This document shows, piece after piece, positions 12,071-23,786 of a stretch of 64,000 nucleotides of DNA. Each line of letters begins with the position of its first letter. The first letter of the stretch is position 1. The translations under genes and the position numbers were made by a program. This stretch comes from Aurifilum marmelostoma (taxonomy: Eukaryota; Ascomycota; Sordariomycetes; Diaporthales; Cryphonectriaceae). The stretch covers positions 2,170,001 through 2,234,000 of the forward strand of contig JAMXSV010000003.1 in assembly GCA_027559495.1 (NCBI GenBank), written 5' to 3'. Below the pieces are notes generated by a model, which saw only the letters and a program-made list of their open reading frames with translations, was not told the DNA's origin and did not search any database.

Positions 12071-12769
12071 ATGACTTCAGCTCGCGCACTCACCCGTGGT
12101 GTGCACCGTTCATGCCGACCAAGACCCTCAGCAGTTCATTTCCGGCTGCATGTACCACCCTGCCCATGCAGCCGCAACATATCCCAATCTCCCAACTCAC
12201 GAACCCAGTCTCAACAATCAGCAGACCACCCCAAACCCACTTCGTCGTCGCAACCAGACGACTTTCAAACAGTCTTTGCCCGTCCCACCTGGTCCGTCGC
12301 GTCCCTCCTGCCACCAACCCAGCAGCAGCCCTCTTCCTCTGAAGAAGAAGACCCCATCATCACCTCCAAAACCCTCCACCACCTCCTCCGCCTCTCCTCC
12401 CTCCCACCCCCTTCCACTCCGCAGGAGGAATCCTCCATGCTCCGCACCCTGCACACCCAGCTCCACTTCGTACGGGACGTCCAGTCCGTCGACACCACCG
12501 GCATCGCACCCCTCCGGGCTGTCCGCGACGAGACCTCGGCCGGGATCTCGGAGGCCACGGTGACTCTCGACAGCCTGCGCGACGTCCTGGGTCGTGAGGA
12601 TGTGGTGGGCCATCGTCGACGGCCGAGGCGAGACCGGAAGGGTCCGAGGGCGAGGAGCGAGGAGGAGATCTCGGTTGAGGCCGCCACTAGGGGGAGGCGG
12701 GAGCGCGGTTACTATCTTGTCGACAAGGGAAAGGCCAAAGGGGGAGGAGTGAGAGTGGAGGGGAGATAG
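12071..12769 (+). CDS. Mitochondrial glutamyl-tRNA(Gln) amidotransferase subunit, Gta3/GatC-like
   Basis: A single-exon gene of 232 aa. The N-terminus (MTSARALTRGVHRSCRPRPS) is rich in Arg, Ser and Ala and lacks acidic residues, as expected of a mitochondrial presequence. The core pattern WSVASLLPP, then TLHHLLRLSSLP, a leucine-rich helix, and DVQSVDTTGIAPLRAVRDET is that of fungal Gta3-type and GatC subunits. In these the DVQ-x-VDT-x-G-x-x-PL segment wraps around the GatA/GatB subunits. The complex amidates Glu-tRNA(Gln) to Gln-tRNA(Gln) in mitochondria. The C-terminus is basic and low-complexity (RRRPRRDRKG). Family membership rests on this core motif alone, and the presequence is inferred from composition. 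Confidence 0.8.
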   Translation: MTSARALTRGVHRSCRPRPSAVHFRLHVPPCPCSRNISQSPNSRTQSQQSADHPKPTSSSQPDDFQTVFARPTWSVASLLPPTQQQPSSSEEEDPIITSKTLHHLLRLSSLPPPSTPQEESSMLRTLHTQLHFVRDVQSVDTTGIAPLRAVRDETSAGISEATVTLDSLRDVLGREDVVGHRRRPRRDRKGPRARSEEEISVEAATRGRRERGYYLVDKGKAKGGGVRVEGR

Positions 12770-13478
12770 AGAGAGCGCATGGCTTGAGATGAGTGAGTCG
12801 ACGGGGGTCCTCACAGACGAGGTCCCTCAAGCTTGTTGAGAACAAACCCCAAGGGCCCATGGCCGCCCAGGCACGACAGGCAGGTGATACAACCCACAGC
12901 GTAGGTCCTTGGTTGGAGAAACTGTACCTCCGTTCTACTGAGATACCCTTTCTGTGACATTATTATACTTGCATCTCTTCGAAGTCCGCTTTTTTTGCTT
13001 CGCTTATAGAGGGAGGTCGGAAGCTCACATCGGTCAGACAGGGACAAAGCTCGGGATCTACGGTGCATTCAGATTCCCACATGTTGGCGATCTAGAAGAT
13101 GCACATAAGTCAATTTGTTCAATTGGCCTATGAGAGGCTATCAAATCATGCTCTTGATCGACTCTCAAATGGAGGGGCCCGATTTCTTTTGTGTTTCTCG
13201 TTTCTCTCCTCTTGTCTTCATTCCCCGGCCTTGGTCTCCACTCCAGACCGCATCTATCGCGCCTTTGCCTCCCGGTCTTTCATTCAATGGACTGAAGCGA
13301 GCCTTTGACTCCGTGGCTATGCTGTGTATGCCATGCTGGTGGGTGATCCCGATGATGGAATAGAAGACTCTTAAGTGTAAGGATAGACGATTCGACCTAT
13401 CAAAATGTCGGGTCACCTATACCTCTTGTTCCTGGCCATATGCTGATGTTAATGTACAGGGGATAAGGGAAAATAAAG
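12770..13478. other. 3' intergenic region between the Gta3-like and DUF726 genes
   Basis: About 700 nt between convergent genes. Nothing is recognised apart from the possible DUF726 readthrough extension that starts at 13479. Confidence 0.5.
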
Positions 13479-13736
13479 TCATGATGTGTTTTGTTGTCGT
13501 GCATTTGTAAATGCCGTTCCGAATCGACTGCTGTTGTGAGAGTTACCTTGATGCTGGTTCCGATGCCAGTTCATCCGCGCCACCTCAACATTGGCGCGAG
13601 TTCCCAAGGTTTGGCTCAGGTTGCCGCGGCCGCCCCCACGAGGGTATCTGCCACCACGCTGCGGCCGCACATCCGCTGCGTTGTGGGCTGTCGATCTGCT
13701 GCTTCCGCCATAAGGTGGGTATCTGCGATGTCGGTC
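13479..13736 (-). other. Open in-frame RGG-rich extension downstream of the DUF726 stop codon
   Basis: Directly after the TAG at 13739..13737 the same frame stays open for 85 codons. It encodes RGG-type sequence (PQRGGRYPRGGGRGN), like the RGG tract just before the stop (PRRGGRNSRGGGRGG). It could be translated by readthrough, be joined by alternative splicing, or be an ancestral tail cut off by a recent stop mutation. A splice that removes the stop in frame is possible (donor GTCAGG after a CAG codon, acceptor ATGTAG, 141 nt) but would also remove the upstream RGG block. Confidence 0.45.
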
Positions 13737-16452
13737 CTACATCGACATCTTTCCCATCTGATCGACCAAGCGCCTGTCGGGATTGTTGTCGCGGCCACCC
13801 CGTCCGCCACCGCGAGAGTTCCTGCCACCGCGCCGTGGCAGTGTGTTCTCCTTCTTCGCGACTGGGCCGGCCCTGACCTGACCCGGGCTCGGGCCCTGAG
13901 TGTTACTCTTGCCTGGTGCTGCAGAGACCTTTTGCTGTACAGTAATGGGGCCCTGAGGCAGCGGGGGAGGTGCCTTTAGGTCACGCTTGAGGTCATCCCA
14001 GCCGATACGCTTCAGAATAGTCGGAACCAGAGAAGTATAGTGCACGTGAGCTCCCAGGATGTCGCTTACGTCGTGGTTCTCGACACCCCCAACGCCTTGG
14101 ATTTGCTGCAAGCCGGCGACGCCAAAGTGATAAGCAGTCTGCCGAGATGCAAACGCGAGCATATAGTCAGTGGGCGAGTATACATTGACAAGACGACCAG
14201 AGACAACAGCCTTCAGAGTGCTCCAGGTGCCAGCATCTCCCGGAATGGGTGCTCCCATGAGGACAACCGAATCAACCATGCCGTAGAGTCGGCGTTCCAT
14301 CAGGTGCGACAGGCACAAGTAGATGGCACGAGCGCCGAGGCCATAACCAATCAGGGTGACTCCTCGCTCTCCATGAATGTGTCCTATCATGGCGTCGGAG
14401 AGGATCTGCTGAAGCTTCGAACACTTTGTAAGTGCCATGACCCAGGCATTGTCGACAATCTTGCTGACTCTCATTAGTGCATCTGGCCAGGCCTGCTGGC
14501 GCAGCGTGGTCATGACTAGTAGGCAGTCAGCTTTAGATCTCCCGATCACTACTCGGATCAATATGTTCGTCACACTTACCAGGCTGTCCGCCCAGCACCT
14601 CTACGGACTTGGGCCAGGCCTTGCTCTTGAGCAGAGTATCGAGGGCAGCTCCAACCTTCTCCAGGATCTCGGTCTCCCAGCTGATCGTCATGACCTCATT
14701 GTGGTAACCCAGGCACTTCCAAGGGGTGATGATGTCGTCCTGCTCCATCAGGAAACCGTTGACACAAAAGACAAGCCGCATACGGCGGTCCTCTGGTGCG
14801 ATAGCCTTTGGATCCACAAGCTTAGACATGTCGGCGGAGTGCAGCGGGATCATGGCACCATTCTGAACGACCGAGGTCAGACTCTCAAACGTCAAGACGC
14901 GTGTACGGTTTGGGTTGACGCCAAAGAACATGCCGACAGCAGCCTCACAGTCGCCCAGAGGACCCATCAGGTGGGCAACAGACGTGGGAGGAAGGCTGAG
15001 GGCAGGCATGCCCTGGGCTGCCCCGATCATGCCGAGTCCAGCAGCGAGCAGGGTGTTGCCAACCTGGACCGGGTTGGCCGAGGGGCGCCACTTCTTCCTG
15101 TGCTCCTTGGCCGGTCTGGCTTCCTGAGCCTGCTGAGCCCCCTGAGCCTTTGGGGCGTCCTGAGCCACCTCGGTTCCCTCGTTCTCGGCCTTCTTCTGCA
15201 GCTCTTCGGCCTGCCTCTTCTCCTCGAGCTCCCGCGCGGCGGCCTCCTCACACAAGGTCTTGTAAATCTTGCCGAGGCCGCCAGCGACGCGGTTCTCCTC
15301 CTCGATGAGCACCCACGAGGGGATGTGCAGGGAGGACGCGAGGTATAGCAGATACAGGCGGGAATACGAGATGTAGTGCTCGGTGGAGATAGTCATGAGA
15401 ATAATGGCGTGGACGAGCAGACGTCTCTTGTCGACAGTCAAGCCGTGGAGAGTAGTCTCTACGGGCTGAAAACGGCGAATCAGGTTCATGTCAACCTGGT
15501 AGGCGGTGCCCTTGTCATTGTTGCCTGTACCGAATCAGTACCAGAAGGCCGAGAGAAGATTGTAGCCTAGGAGGAGGGGGGTGAAGGGGAGGGGGCTGGG
15601 GGCAGGGAGGAAGTTCTCACCTTGCTGCTGTTGGTTTCTACCGGCAGAGCCAGGTCCAGCTCCTCCTGCACGAGGACCTCCCTGACCCTGACGGGAAGAT
15701 CCAGCATTGGCACCAGGCTGGTTAGGGACGATCAGGTCGTTGAGGCGCTTATTGAAGGTGTTCTTCCATTTGTTGAAGTACTGAGTAGCCTCGTCCTTCA
15801 AGACGCTCATGGAGGATGCTTCAGGCTTGACGCTCTTGGCGTCAATCTTGGGAATGAAGCGAGCCATGGCCTCCTGTTCTTCTCCATGCTCCTGGGAGGA
15901 AGAAGCCTTCATCGAATTGCCGTCCTTGGCGTTGCCATTGGTAGGGGTTGGGATGTCAGTATCAGCAGGTTGCTCGGCCATCTGGGCAGCAACAACAGGG
16001 CCATAGTCCCAGATCTTGACGCGATTCACCTGGGCAATGGGGTGGTCTAGGAACTTGAAGGGCTTGCCGAGGTGCTCCTCAATTCTGGCCATGATGCCTT
16101 CATTTAGCTTGGAGAGTTCGATCCGCTCCGGCAGACTGAGGATGAGGCTGATGTCAACCTCCCTCTTGATGGGCTGGGGGCGTGGCTTTGGCATCTCGTC
16201 ATCACCATCACCTTCAGCCTCAGTATCAGGTTGGTTCTTGGTTGTTGGTTTGGTATCCGTCTCAGCTCCAGAGCCCTCGTGGCAGCTGGCGTTCAGCTCA
16301 ATGTTTGTCTTCTCGGTTTTGGTGGCAGTGTTGTTGCTGTTGTGGCCTTTGGTGGTGGTGTTTGTGGTGGCAGTGCGGTCTGCAGCTGGAGGTTCAGGTC
16401 GCTCAGGTCCTCCCATGCCCTTGGGGCCTCTGGAGGAAGTTGGGCCGGCCAT
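13737..16452 (-). CDS. DUF726 family alpha/beta-hydrolase-like membrane protein
   Basis: Exons read on the minus strand are 16452..15621, 15524..14580 and 14515..13737, giving 851 aa. Intron 1 is GTGAGA..ACAG and intron 2 is GTAAGT..CTAG. DUF726 proteins (human TMCO4 and yeast YFL034W type) combine a hydrophobic middle segment with an alpha/beta-hydrolase domain and have no settled substrate. Here the N-terminal third is polar and low-complexity. A charged coiled region (EEKRQAEELQKKAENEG) and a hydrophobic Gly/Ala/Leu segment follow. The hydrolase domain contains VTLIGYGLGARAIYLCL and DSVVLMGAP. At the nucleophile elbow, where G-x-S-x-G is usual, codon 651 (14342..14340) is GGC (Gly), so catalytic activity is doubtful. 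The tail is RGG-rich and ends at a TAG that is followed by further open RGG-type codons. Confidence 0.88.
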
Positions 16453-18303
16453 GTTTGCAGGCTGCTAAGGGGGACACAGTGTTATTGTTTTTGACTGCGC
16501 TGTTCGATCTTGCCTTCCCTGGTGGTTTTAGTGATGCGAATATCGTCGCTTGAGGAAGGAGTGATTGCGATATGCGGGATGGTGTAAATGGAGCCAAAGA
16601 TGGCTGCTGCCTTACCTGGTTGCTGGTGCTGGTGGTGATGCTGCTGTGCTTTCTCTCCTTGTGTTGCTGACAGGAACCTGGGCTGAAATCTGATTACAAG
16701 ATCACGTCGCGTTCTGTTATTTTCCAGCAGCAAGATGTTTGTTGATACTCGTTTGCAGCAGGTTGCAAGTTGGGGCCCCCAGTCAGTTGACAGCAGCCCA
16801 CAGCTGGAACAAGCAGCCCTCTGTCGCATTCACAGCAAGTGAATCACCACCTCTCCACCTTCTGCCAGGAGCTTGTTTGCCATTGATATCATCTTATCCT
16901 CACAATCAGCTTCACTCGTGTCAGTACCCGCTGCAGAGGTTTCGCAGTGAACCCGTTGGAACAACCTCTTCCCACCTTCGGGTCACACAAAGGCTGCCGG
17001 CAGTCGACTTGCAGCTCATGCACCCAACCTCGTCCTGCATCATAGCCCGGCCAAGCAGCTTTCTTACCAGCTCTATGGGAGGACCAGGTCCTGGGAGCAT
17101 GGTGCCAGCAACAATCTGAGACATGTTGCTGCAGTGTCATCGATCTCTCTCAAGCAATAGCTGAGGGCCTCAGGCAGGCTCTCCTTCCAGAATGTCCAGG
17201 TACAAGGTATGTCACATGAACAACATGTGGTGATACTACATTACAAGGTACTCAATGGCTGTTGTTGGTGGTACTTGTGTGACCCGAGAAGGCCTGATCT
17301 ATCCAGAGGTCAGGAACATCACTTCAAGCTATGGGCATAGAACAGCTGGTCCTGCTCTATAAAGATGGATCTCAGCTCTGATGGTAAGGGTTCGCCCATA
17401 ATGTGGTATTGGCCAAGTACACAAATGACAGACTGTTCTTGGGCTCATTGTTTGCTTGTACACAGCCATGTCTGTACCTGTGAGAGAGCCTTTCTCCGTC
17501 CTGGAACAGGTGCTTGCTGTACATAGGCCATGTATGCCATTACCAACTACAAAGACTCAAGGAAAGACACACAATCTCACTCCAGCCTGCGACCAAGATT
17601 TCCTCCTCGTGAGTTCATTGTTGCCTCTTTATTAACATGAATAAACTCACTGGCCCACACTGCTCATCTTTCAACTCTGAACTAATGCAAACCCCACAGG
17701 ATCTGACAGCCCATCAATGAATGGACTATGATCTGCATGAATGCAGTGCCTTGTAGGGCTGATACTACATTGGCAAGGTGCCAGGGCTCAACTCGTCCCA
17801 ATCCCACACTACCCGCCCCAATCAAGCCCCTCCTCTTCCTTCTCTTGCTCTAGCACCACCCTGTAGCACCTCAAGATCCCCCCCCCCCCGAGTGGTGGAA
17901 CAAAGGATGCTAGAGGGTTTGCCCCAGGATGTTGTTGTTGTTGTTACACATAAAGAGGGGCACGATCACAAACCACGAGGAGACCTACCTTGTGTCTCAC
18001 TTGTCATCAGACCACCTGAGCAGATAGGGTTGACATGAATCTATGGTCCGGGAAAATATCCAGATTGAGGCACAGCCTGCCTTGTACTGCATGAAAAAGA
18101 GGAAAGACAGTTTGTCTACAGAAACCATGTTCTCTGGACCTATCTTATCAAACGCCAAAGACCAAAAGCCTGGGTACGCCTTGCCATAACCAGATAGAAA
18201 TCCTCCTTGCTAACTTAACCAATCTAGGGTAATTATGTTCGTTCAACTTGTGAATTGCAGTTATGCACACAACGCCGACGCCTCCGGTTCTGGACCATGT
18301 GTT
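16453..18303. other. Intergenic region upstream of DUF726
   Basis: About 1.85 kb holding the DUF726 promoter and the 3' region of the DUF3712 gene. It has a C12 tract at 17878-17889. No gene is supportable in it. Confidence 0.6.
17878..17889. repeat. Poly-C tract (12 nt)
   Basis: An uninterrupted run of C in intergenic DNA. Confidence 0.9.
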
Positions 18304-21173
18304 CTAGAGCCTGATGTGCGCCCCGATTCCCCGCCCGATATACCAAACCCTCTCTCTCCACTCCCCGATTCTTACACTCACCGTCGCCACCGCATCAAGC
18401 TTGAGTTCCCCGCCAAGCGCCTTGCGGACTTTATCCCGCCCGATGCTGCCGACTGACCAATCGACGGGGAGTTTGGGAGTCTGCGACAGACCAGGTTTTG
18501 CTGCGAACGGCAGGTCATGGATGATTCTGCCTACAGGCTCGGTATGGTTGTAGTAGGCTGTTGCATTGATATGCTCGAGATAGATGGTGTTGTATTGCAA
18601 GGGAGAAGCAAGCGTAAACTGCGCGGAGGATGAGAGTAGATGGAAGGTCGCCTCACGGATAAAGTGGCCTTTGCGCTCTGGCTTCGAGCCAGGATCACCG
18701 CCCTCTTTGTCGTCACCAGGGAGGGCGAGGTGTGGTGTGGGTACAGTGATGTTGAAATGCGACAGGGCTTCGCCGAGGAGGGGCTGGCCAGGGATGCTGT
18801 CGCGGTGAGCGCGGACAGACAGAGTTGTGTTGAAACCGGAAAGATACTGAGAAATCAATTCTCTCGCGATCGTCTTTCCGCTCTCGCCACCCATGGAAGG
18901 TTCCCACCTTGCCTGGGCAACAAGGTAGGCATTGTGACCTGTCTTGATATCCAAGTTTTTGGCTGTGATCTCGCCAATGACGGACCCGTTGCAAAGAATG
19001 TGCGCGCTCACATAGGGAATGCTCGCGGTATAGGATGTCGGGTTTGTAACGTTAACCAGTGCTTCTAATCTCAGCGACCCGGGTGTGGTCTCTAGGACCT
19101 TGATGTTTCCAACTTTGGGCTCGAGCTGGTCGAAGGGATTGCCTTTTGAAGGCCCTCCCTTGCGTATGACTGTTTGAAGAATTAGAACGCATGCTCCATC
19201 AGAAGAACCTCGGGAAAGGAAATCCGCCGGGCCCTGAGAGGCCGCACAGCTGCTCGAGAATACTAACATCACCAAAGAGAAGACGGACGTTTTACTGGTA
19301 TTCTCCCCTCGGCGGGGATATCCTTGAGAACCAGGTCTCCCAAGACGGTTTCGACCTGAACGTCCACTGAGGCCTTGATATCTAGCCGGATCGTCTTGCC
19401 TTGGAAGATCAGGCGCTGGATGACGTCTGTCAACACGTCTCCGTCCGTGACGTTCAATGGAGCATTGTTGATTCGTGATTGGATCTCGAGTTCTGGACTG
19501 CCGTCGCTGCCAGCGTCGATCCTGGTCGAGTTCGCCGGTTGCCATTTGCGCACGTCAAGAACGCCAAGCTTCTGGTCTTGGAAGAACACATCGGCCGCCG
19601 CACGAATGTGTGTCACATTGATGCCAAAATTCATCTCCTTGGGGAGGCCGGCGATAACCTGAATGGTTCCCGATACCTTTGGGCTTGCAGCAGGGTCGTC
19701 CGGCTCGGCTAAAGGATCCGGGAGGCTGAAGTGTGTGTCTGTGAGGGAGAAGTTTCGGATCAGTTTATCGAAGCTGCGCCCGGGGAATGGCACAGGCACG
19801 ACGATCTGAGACATAATTTCGTTAAGCCATTGCGGTGTGCCCACTGCTGGGTGACTCTTGCCCCGCACAAAGACATTGGGTGTCTGGCCCCCGAGGTATT
19901 GCTTGACGATGCGATCCAAGGGAGTATTTTCGGAGTTCGGACACAGCCGCGTCAGCGAGTCTGGAAGCTCCCTGACCACACCGTGGACATTTGCGACAAC
20001 GCGTGACCGAGGCCTGATGTCCACAGGATCCGTCAGGGCTTCCGCGACTAGGATATAAGGGTCGTGCAGGCCACAGTTTGGCACAAGAATCTCGAATGCC
20101 AGTGGTGGTATGTCTAGCTCGATAGGCCATTTGTTGAACGCGTTGATGGATACCTCGGCTCCCACAGTGTGGTTGTCGATGTCTCGGAAGAACACCTTAG
20201 TGATGTTGTACGGAGGAAGCCCCCCTTCACCACCACCGGGCAATTTGTTCGCTGCACAGAAACGCATCAGCCAGCGGTTCACGGACGGACGGTTGCGAGG
20301 AGGGGGCGGAGATACAGGAGCCATGTAACAATGTAATGATTTTTTGATGATTCAGAAGAGTGTCTTCTGGCCAAAGTACAGTGACACAAAAGATTGGTAG
20401 AGAGATTGACCTTCAAATGTCAGAGACTCGGACACGGTGTGTGTGCCGAGAGGGATGATGCCCGTCTTGAGTTGGATGTCGGCCTTCCCCAGGAACCGTA
20501 CCCTATTCATCCTGCCCTCCAGCCACTCGTTCGCGAGCGTGCGAATGCCCTCTGCCTCGCCTGGGATGAGATCGGCAACCATGTCGATCGCAGTGTTTTG
20601 GCCGTTGATCTTGAGGCTGATGGGCGGTATGCTGGCGCTGCCAAGCATGATATTGTCATACTCGGGCAGGTACACATTGACGCTCGTCGCCTCGGTACCC
20701 AACTCCCGGACGAACCAAGTCGCCACGCTCCCAACTCTTCTCACGTGGTCACTCTTGACCTTGGACCCATCCAGCCTGAAGTTTGCTTGTATGCGAGCGC
20801 GCACGCCATCCGTCGTGATCGACTCGAGCGAGAGGTTTGTCGGCTCGAGAACGGCAGCCTCCTTGGCGTACTCCTCGATCGCTGCAGGAACGACGAATGC
20901 GACGACGATGATTACGATAGAGAGCACGCCCAGGAGGATCATGGCTATGATGGAAGGCCACCTCCTTCTTGACGCCTTATTACGGAGCCTGTCGCTGCGG
21001 TTTGACGATACAGACGCACCGTCGCCGCGGTCCTGTCGCCCCTGGTCGATGCCATCGTAGCCCGGGGTGTCGCTGCTCGACAGCAGTGGTGTCGACTCGT
21101 TGCCAGGCTCTGCTCGGCGGTCACGCTCGCCATCGCCTACCCCAAGTAAGGGAGATCTCTCCGGGTCGGACAT
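18304..21173 (-). CDS. DUF3712 vacuolar-type single-pass membrane protein (Tag1-like)
   Basis: Exons read on the minus strand are 21173..20411, 20251..19289 and 19169..18304, giving about 863 aa. Intron 1 is GTCAAT..GCAG with a GGCTGATG branch. Intron 2 is less certain: GTCCGT at 19288 with ACAG keeps frame and preserves IPAEGRIPVK, while an alternative donor GTAAAA at 19295 needs an AAG acceptor. An upstream in-frame GTG is not used as start. The cytosolic N-terminus (MSDPERSPLLG, TPLLSSSD) carries dileucine-like sorting motifs. One transmembrane helix (IIAMILLGVLSIVIIVVAFV) precedes a long lumenal part with repeated DUF3712/LEA-like beta domains and many N-x-S/T sites (VNVTNPTSY, FNITVPTP). 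Yeast Tag1 (YLR173W), linked to stopping autophagy, has the same plan; equating the two is inference. Confidence 0.82.
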
Positions 21174-22305
21174 CGTGATGGCTGGCTCCGTGCTGGACAC
21201 GGATCGAAGTGGAATCGGGAGTGGATACTAGGGTCTATGACATGACGGATGCCGGCCGTTCTGTTCCAAGGGGGGAGGGAGAGCCGAGGCTGTGTAGAGG
21301 ATGGAATAGATTGAGATGAGATTATACTGAGCTCAAGGAAAAGGCCACCCAGGAGAATGACAGAAGACACAAAGAACAAGGAAATTGCAGTGTAAAGACG
21401 ATGCTAAGGATAAGTTGGTGTTGGGAAAGGGAAACGGTTAAGAGGTAGGAGAGTGTTTGAGAGAGAGGGAGAGGGAGGGAGGGAGAGAGAGCATGGTCAT
21501 CAGCCCTGCCCTGACACGCTGACGCCTTGACTGACTTGTCCAGGTAGAACGGTGGAGAGGGTGCTCAAGTGGCAGTCCACCCAGTGACGCAGGCGTGGCA
21601 GGGCCCCAGCCCACTGTGACGGGACTTTACCCAATTGGATAGTACCTCACTGTGGCTCCACACCAAAGCTTCCAGGGTATTGATGACTTTCAGGAACCAG
21701 AAGCCTCCTCCTGTATCGGCGTCAGCCGCACTGCACCTCAGAAAAAAAGAGAAGAAAAAATCACCACTGTAAACGCCTGGTTTGGTCAGCAAGGTCTGTC
21801 TAGCTAGGTGCAATTGTGAGGTCAGCGCAGGCATCATCATGCAGCTTCTATAGGGCACACAGAGATCACAGCTTCCAATTGAAACATTGTTGATGCGAAA
21901 ATGCGCATGCACGTACAATCTCTGGATTTGAATTCATAGGATGAACTCCAGACAATTTAGACATGGTATTACTCTCAATCAGTATTGAAGTAGATGTGGA
22001 TAAAGATGTGACTCTTACACCTTGATATGACACAAATTCCTCAAGTCTCTAGAGGAGAATGTAGAAAGAAGCAACCCTATCTAGTTGCTCCTCACGGGTT
22101 GCATTCTCACTAGAAACCACAATTACTCGCATTCTATCACTCACCACACACCTTTCTTGCCTCCAGCATTGAATCGACCTGTGTTACAAGGTCCGCGTCG
22201 AGAACCCAAAAAAAGCTTGCCCACTACCACACAGTCATTGACCACTACACCTGCAAACCAGCACCTCCACGTTCTCAAGTCACAGCCCAGCAAATTGTCG
22301 AAACA
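21174..22305. other. Divergent promoter region of the DUF3712 gene and OTC
   Basis: About 1.1 kb. A GA-rich low-complexity tract lies at about 21455-21492. Nothing else is recognised. Confidence 0.6.
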
Positions 22306-23513
22306 ATGTTTCGCGCAGCTAGGATAGCAGCCACTGCCAAGCAGTCGGCCAGGCTATACTCCACAGCCGGACCCAACGTCCGGCATCTCATGAGCATCAA
22401 CGACCTCACCCCAGCCGAGTTCACCAAGCTGGTTCGCAATGGCGCGGCCAGCAAGGCAGAGGTCGCCAAGGCCGACGAGCTGAGCAGGCTGGGCACGTCC
22501 CTGACGGGCAAGACGGTGGCCATGATGTTCAGCAAGCGAAGCACGCGCACGCGTGTGTCTACTGAAGGCGCAATTGCTCGCCTGGGTGGACACCCCATGT
22601 TTCTGGGCAAGGATGACATTCAGCTCGGGGTAAGTACCCAGCCCTCTCTATCTGTGCAGGCTGTCAGATTGGTCTTGGGTGAATGCTGGGTCTCTAAAGC
22701 CAATTACAGGTCAATGAGTCGCTCCGTGATACCTCAATCGTCATCTCCTCCATGGTCTCTTGCATGGTCGCCCGTGTCGGCAAGCACTCTGATATCACTG
22801 GTCTCGCGGAGCACTCCAGCGTCCCCGTGATCAACGCCCTGAGCGATGACTTCCATCCGCTGCAGACCATCGCAGACCTCCTCACCATCCACGAGGCCTT
22901 CCCCTCGTCCACCTCCAGCCCGGCAAGCCTCGGCCTAGAAGGTCTCAAGGTCGCCTGGGTGGGCGACTCCAACAATGTCCTCTTCGACCTCGCATCCGCC
23001 TGCGTCAAGCTCGGCATCGACATCTCCGTCGCCTCACCCCAGGGCTACGGCATCCCGGCTGCGATGAAGAAGCACATCCTGTCCGCTGCGGAGGGTGTCA
23101 GCAGTGCCGGGAAGCTGGAGGAGACGACTGTGCCCGAGGAGGCCATCAAGGGCGCGGATATCCTGGTGACGGACACATGGGTGTCTATGGGCCAGGAGGA
23201 GGAGGCCAAGAAGCGGCTGAAGGCCTTTGAGGGCTTCCAGATCACCAACGAGATGGCAAAGAGGGGCGGTGCCAAGGATGGCTGGAAGTTCATGCACTGT
23301 TTGCCTCGCCATCCTGAGGAGGTGCATGATGAGGTGTTCTACAGTGATCGGTCGCTGGTGTTCCCCGAGGCGCAAAATCGGCTGTGGGCTGCTGTTGGTG
23401 AGTCTTCTTTTCTATCTTTTTTTTTCTTTCTCTCCCTGCGTGATGTATGGAATGCTAATTCTTGGACAGCCGCTCTGGAGGCCTTCGTGGTCAACAAGGG
23501 CAAGATTGTGTGA
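22306..23513 (+). CDS. argB: Ornithine carbamoyltransferase, mitochondrial
   Basis: Catalyses carbamoyl phosphate + ornithine to citrulline in arginine synthesis. Exons are 22306-22629, 22710-23397 and 23470-23513, giving 351 aa. Introns are GTAAGT..ACAG and GTGAGT..ACAG. The basic N-terminus (MFRAARIAATAKQSARLYST) is a mitochondrial presequence. The carbamoyl-phosphate loop SKRSTRTR (S-x-R-T) is present, as are the inter-domain segment DDFHPLQTIADLLTIHE, the ornithine-side WVGDSNNVLFDLA and DTWVSMGQEEE, and the catalytic MHCLPRHPEEV with its Cys. The fold is complete and the length matches fungal OTCs. No frame problem is seen. The tail-to-tail neighbour is ILV6, another mitochondrial amino-acid gene. 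Confidence 0.97.
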
Positions 23514-23786
23514 TGAAGGACTGTGGTGGACACAGGCTGCCTTGAGATTTTGTTGATTTGAGTTACCAAAAGCGGATTGAGCGCTCAGAGGTCGAGCAAA
23601 GCAAGAGAAGAGTCCATGTTTTGATCCAAATATACCATTTGATTGATGGCTGTGAGCCTGAACTATAACTGTTCCCCTCCCAAACCCACTTTTCGCAAAG
23701 AGAACTACTCAGATCCTTTTTTGTCTTTTGTTTTTCTTTTCCTTTTCCTCTTTTTTAGCCCGCCCGTGAAAGTGGTACATGAAATC

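Noticed and set aside
11668..12342. 224-codon frame upstream of and overlapping the Gta3-like gene
   Set aside because: It overlaps the conserved gene in another frame, and its sequence has no protein-like features.
12218..12814. 198-codon minus-strand frame over the Gta3-like gene
   Set aside because: It is antisense to a recognisable conserved core and Gly/Val-rich only through complementarity.
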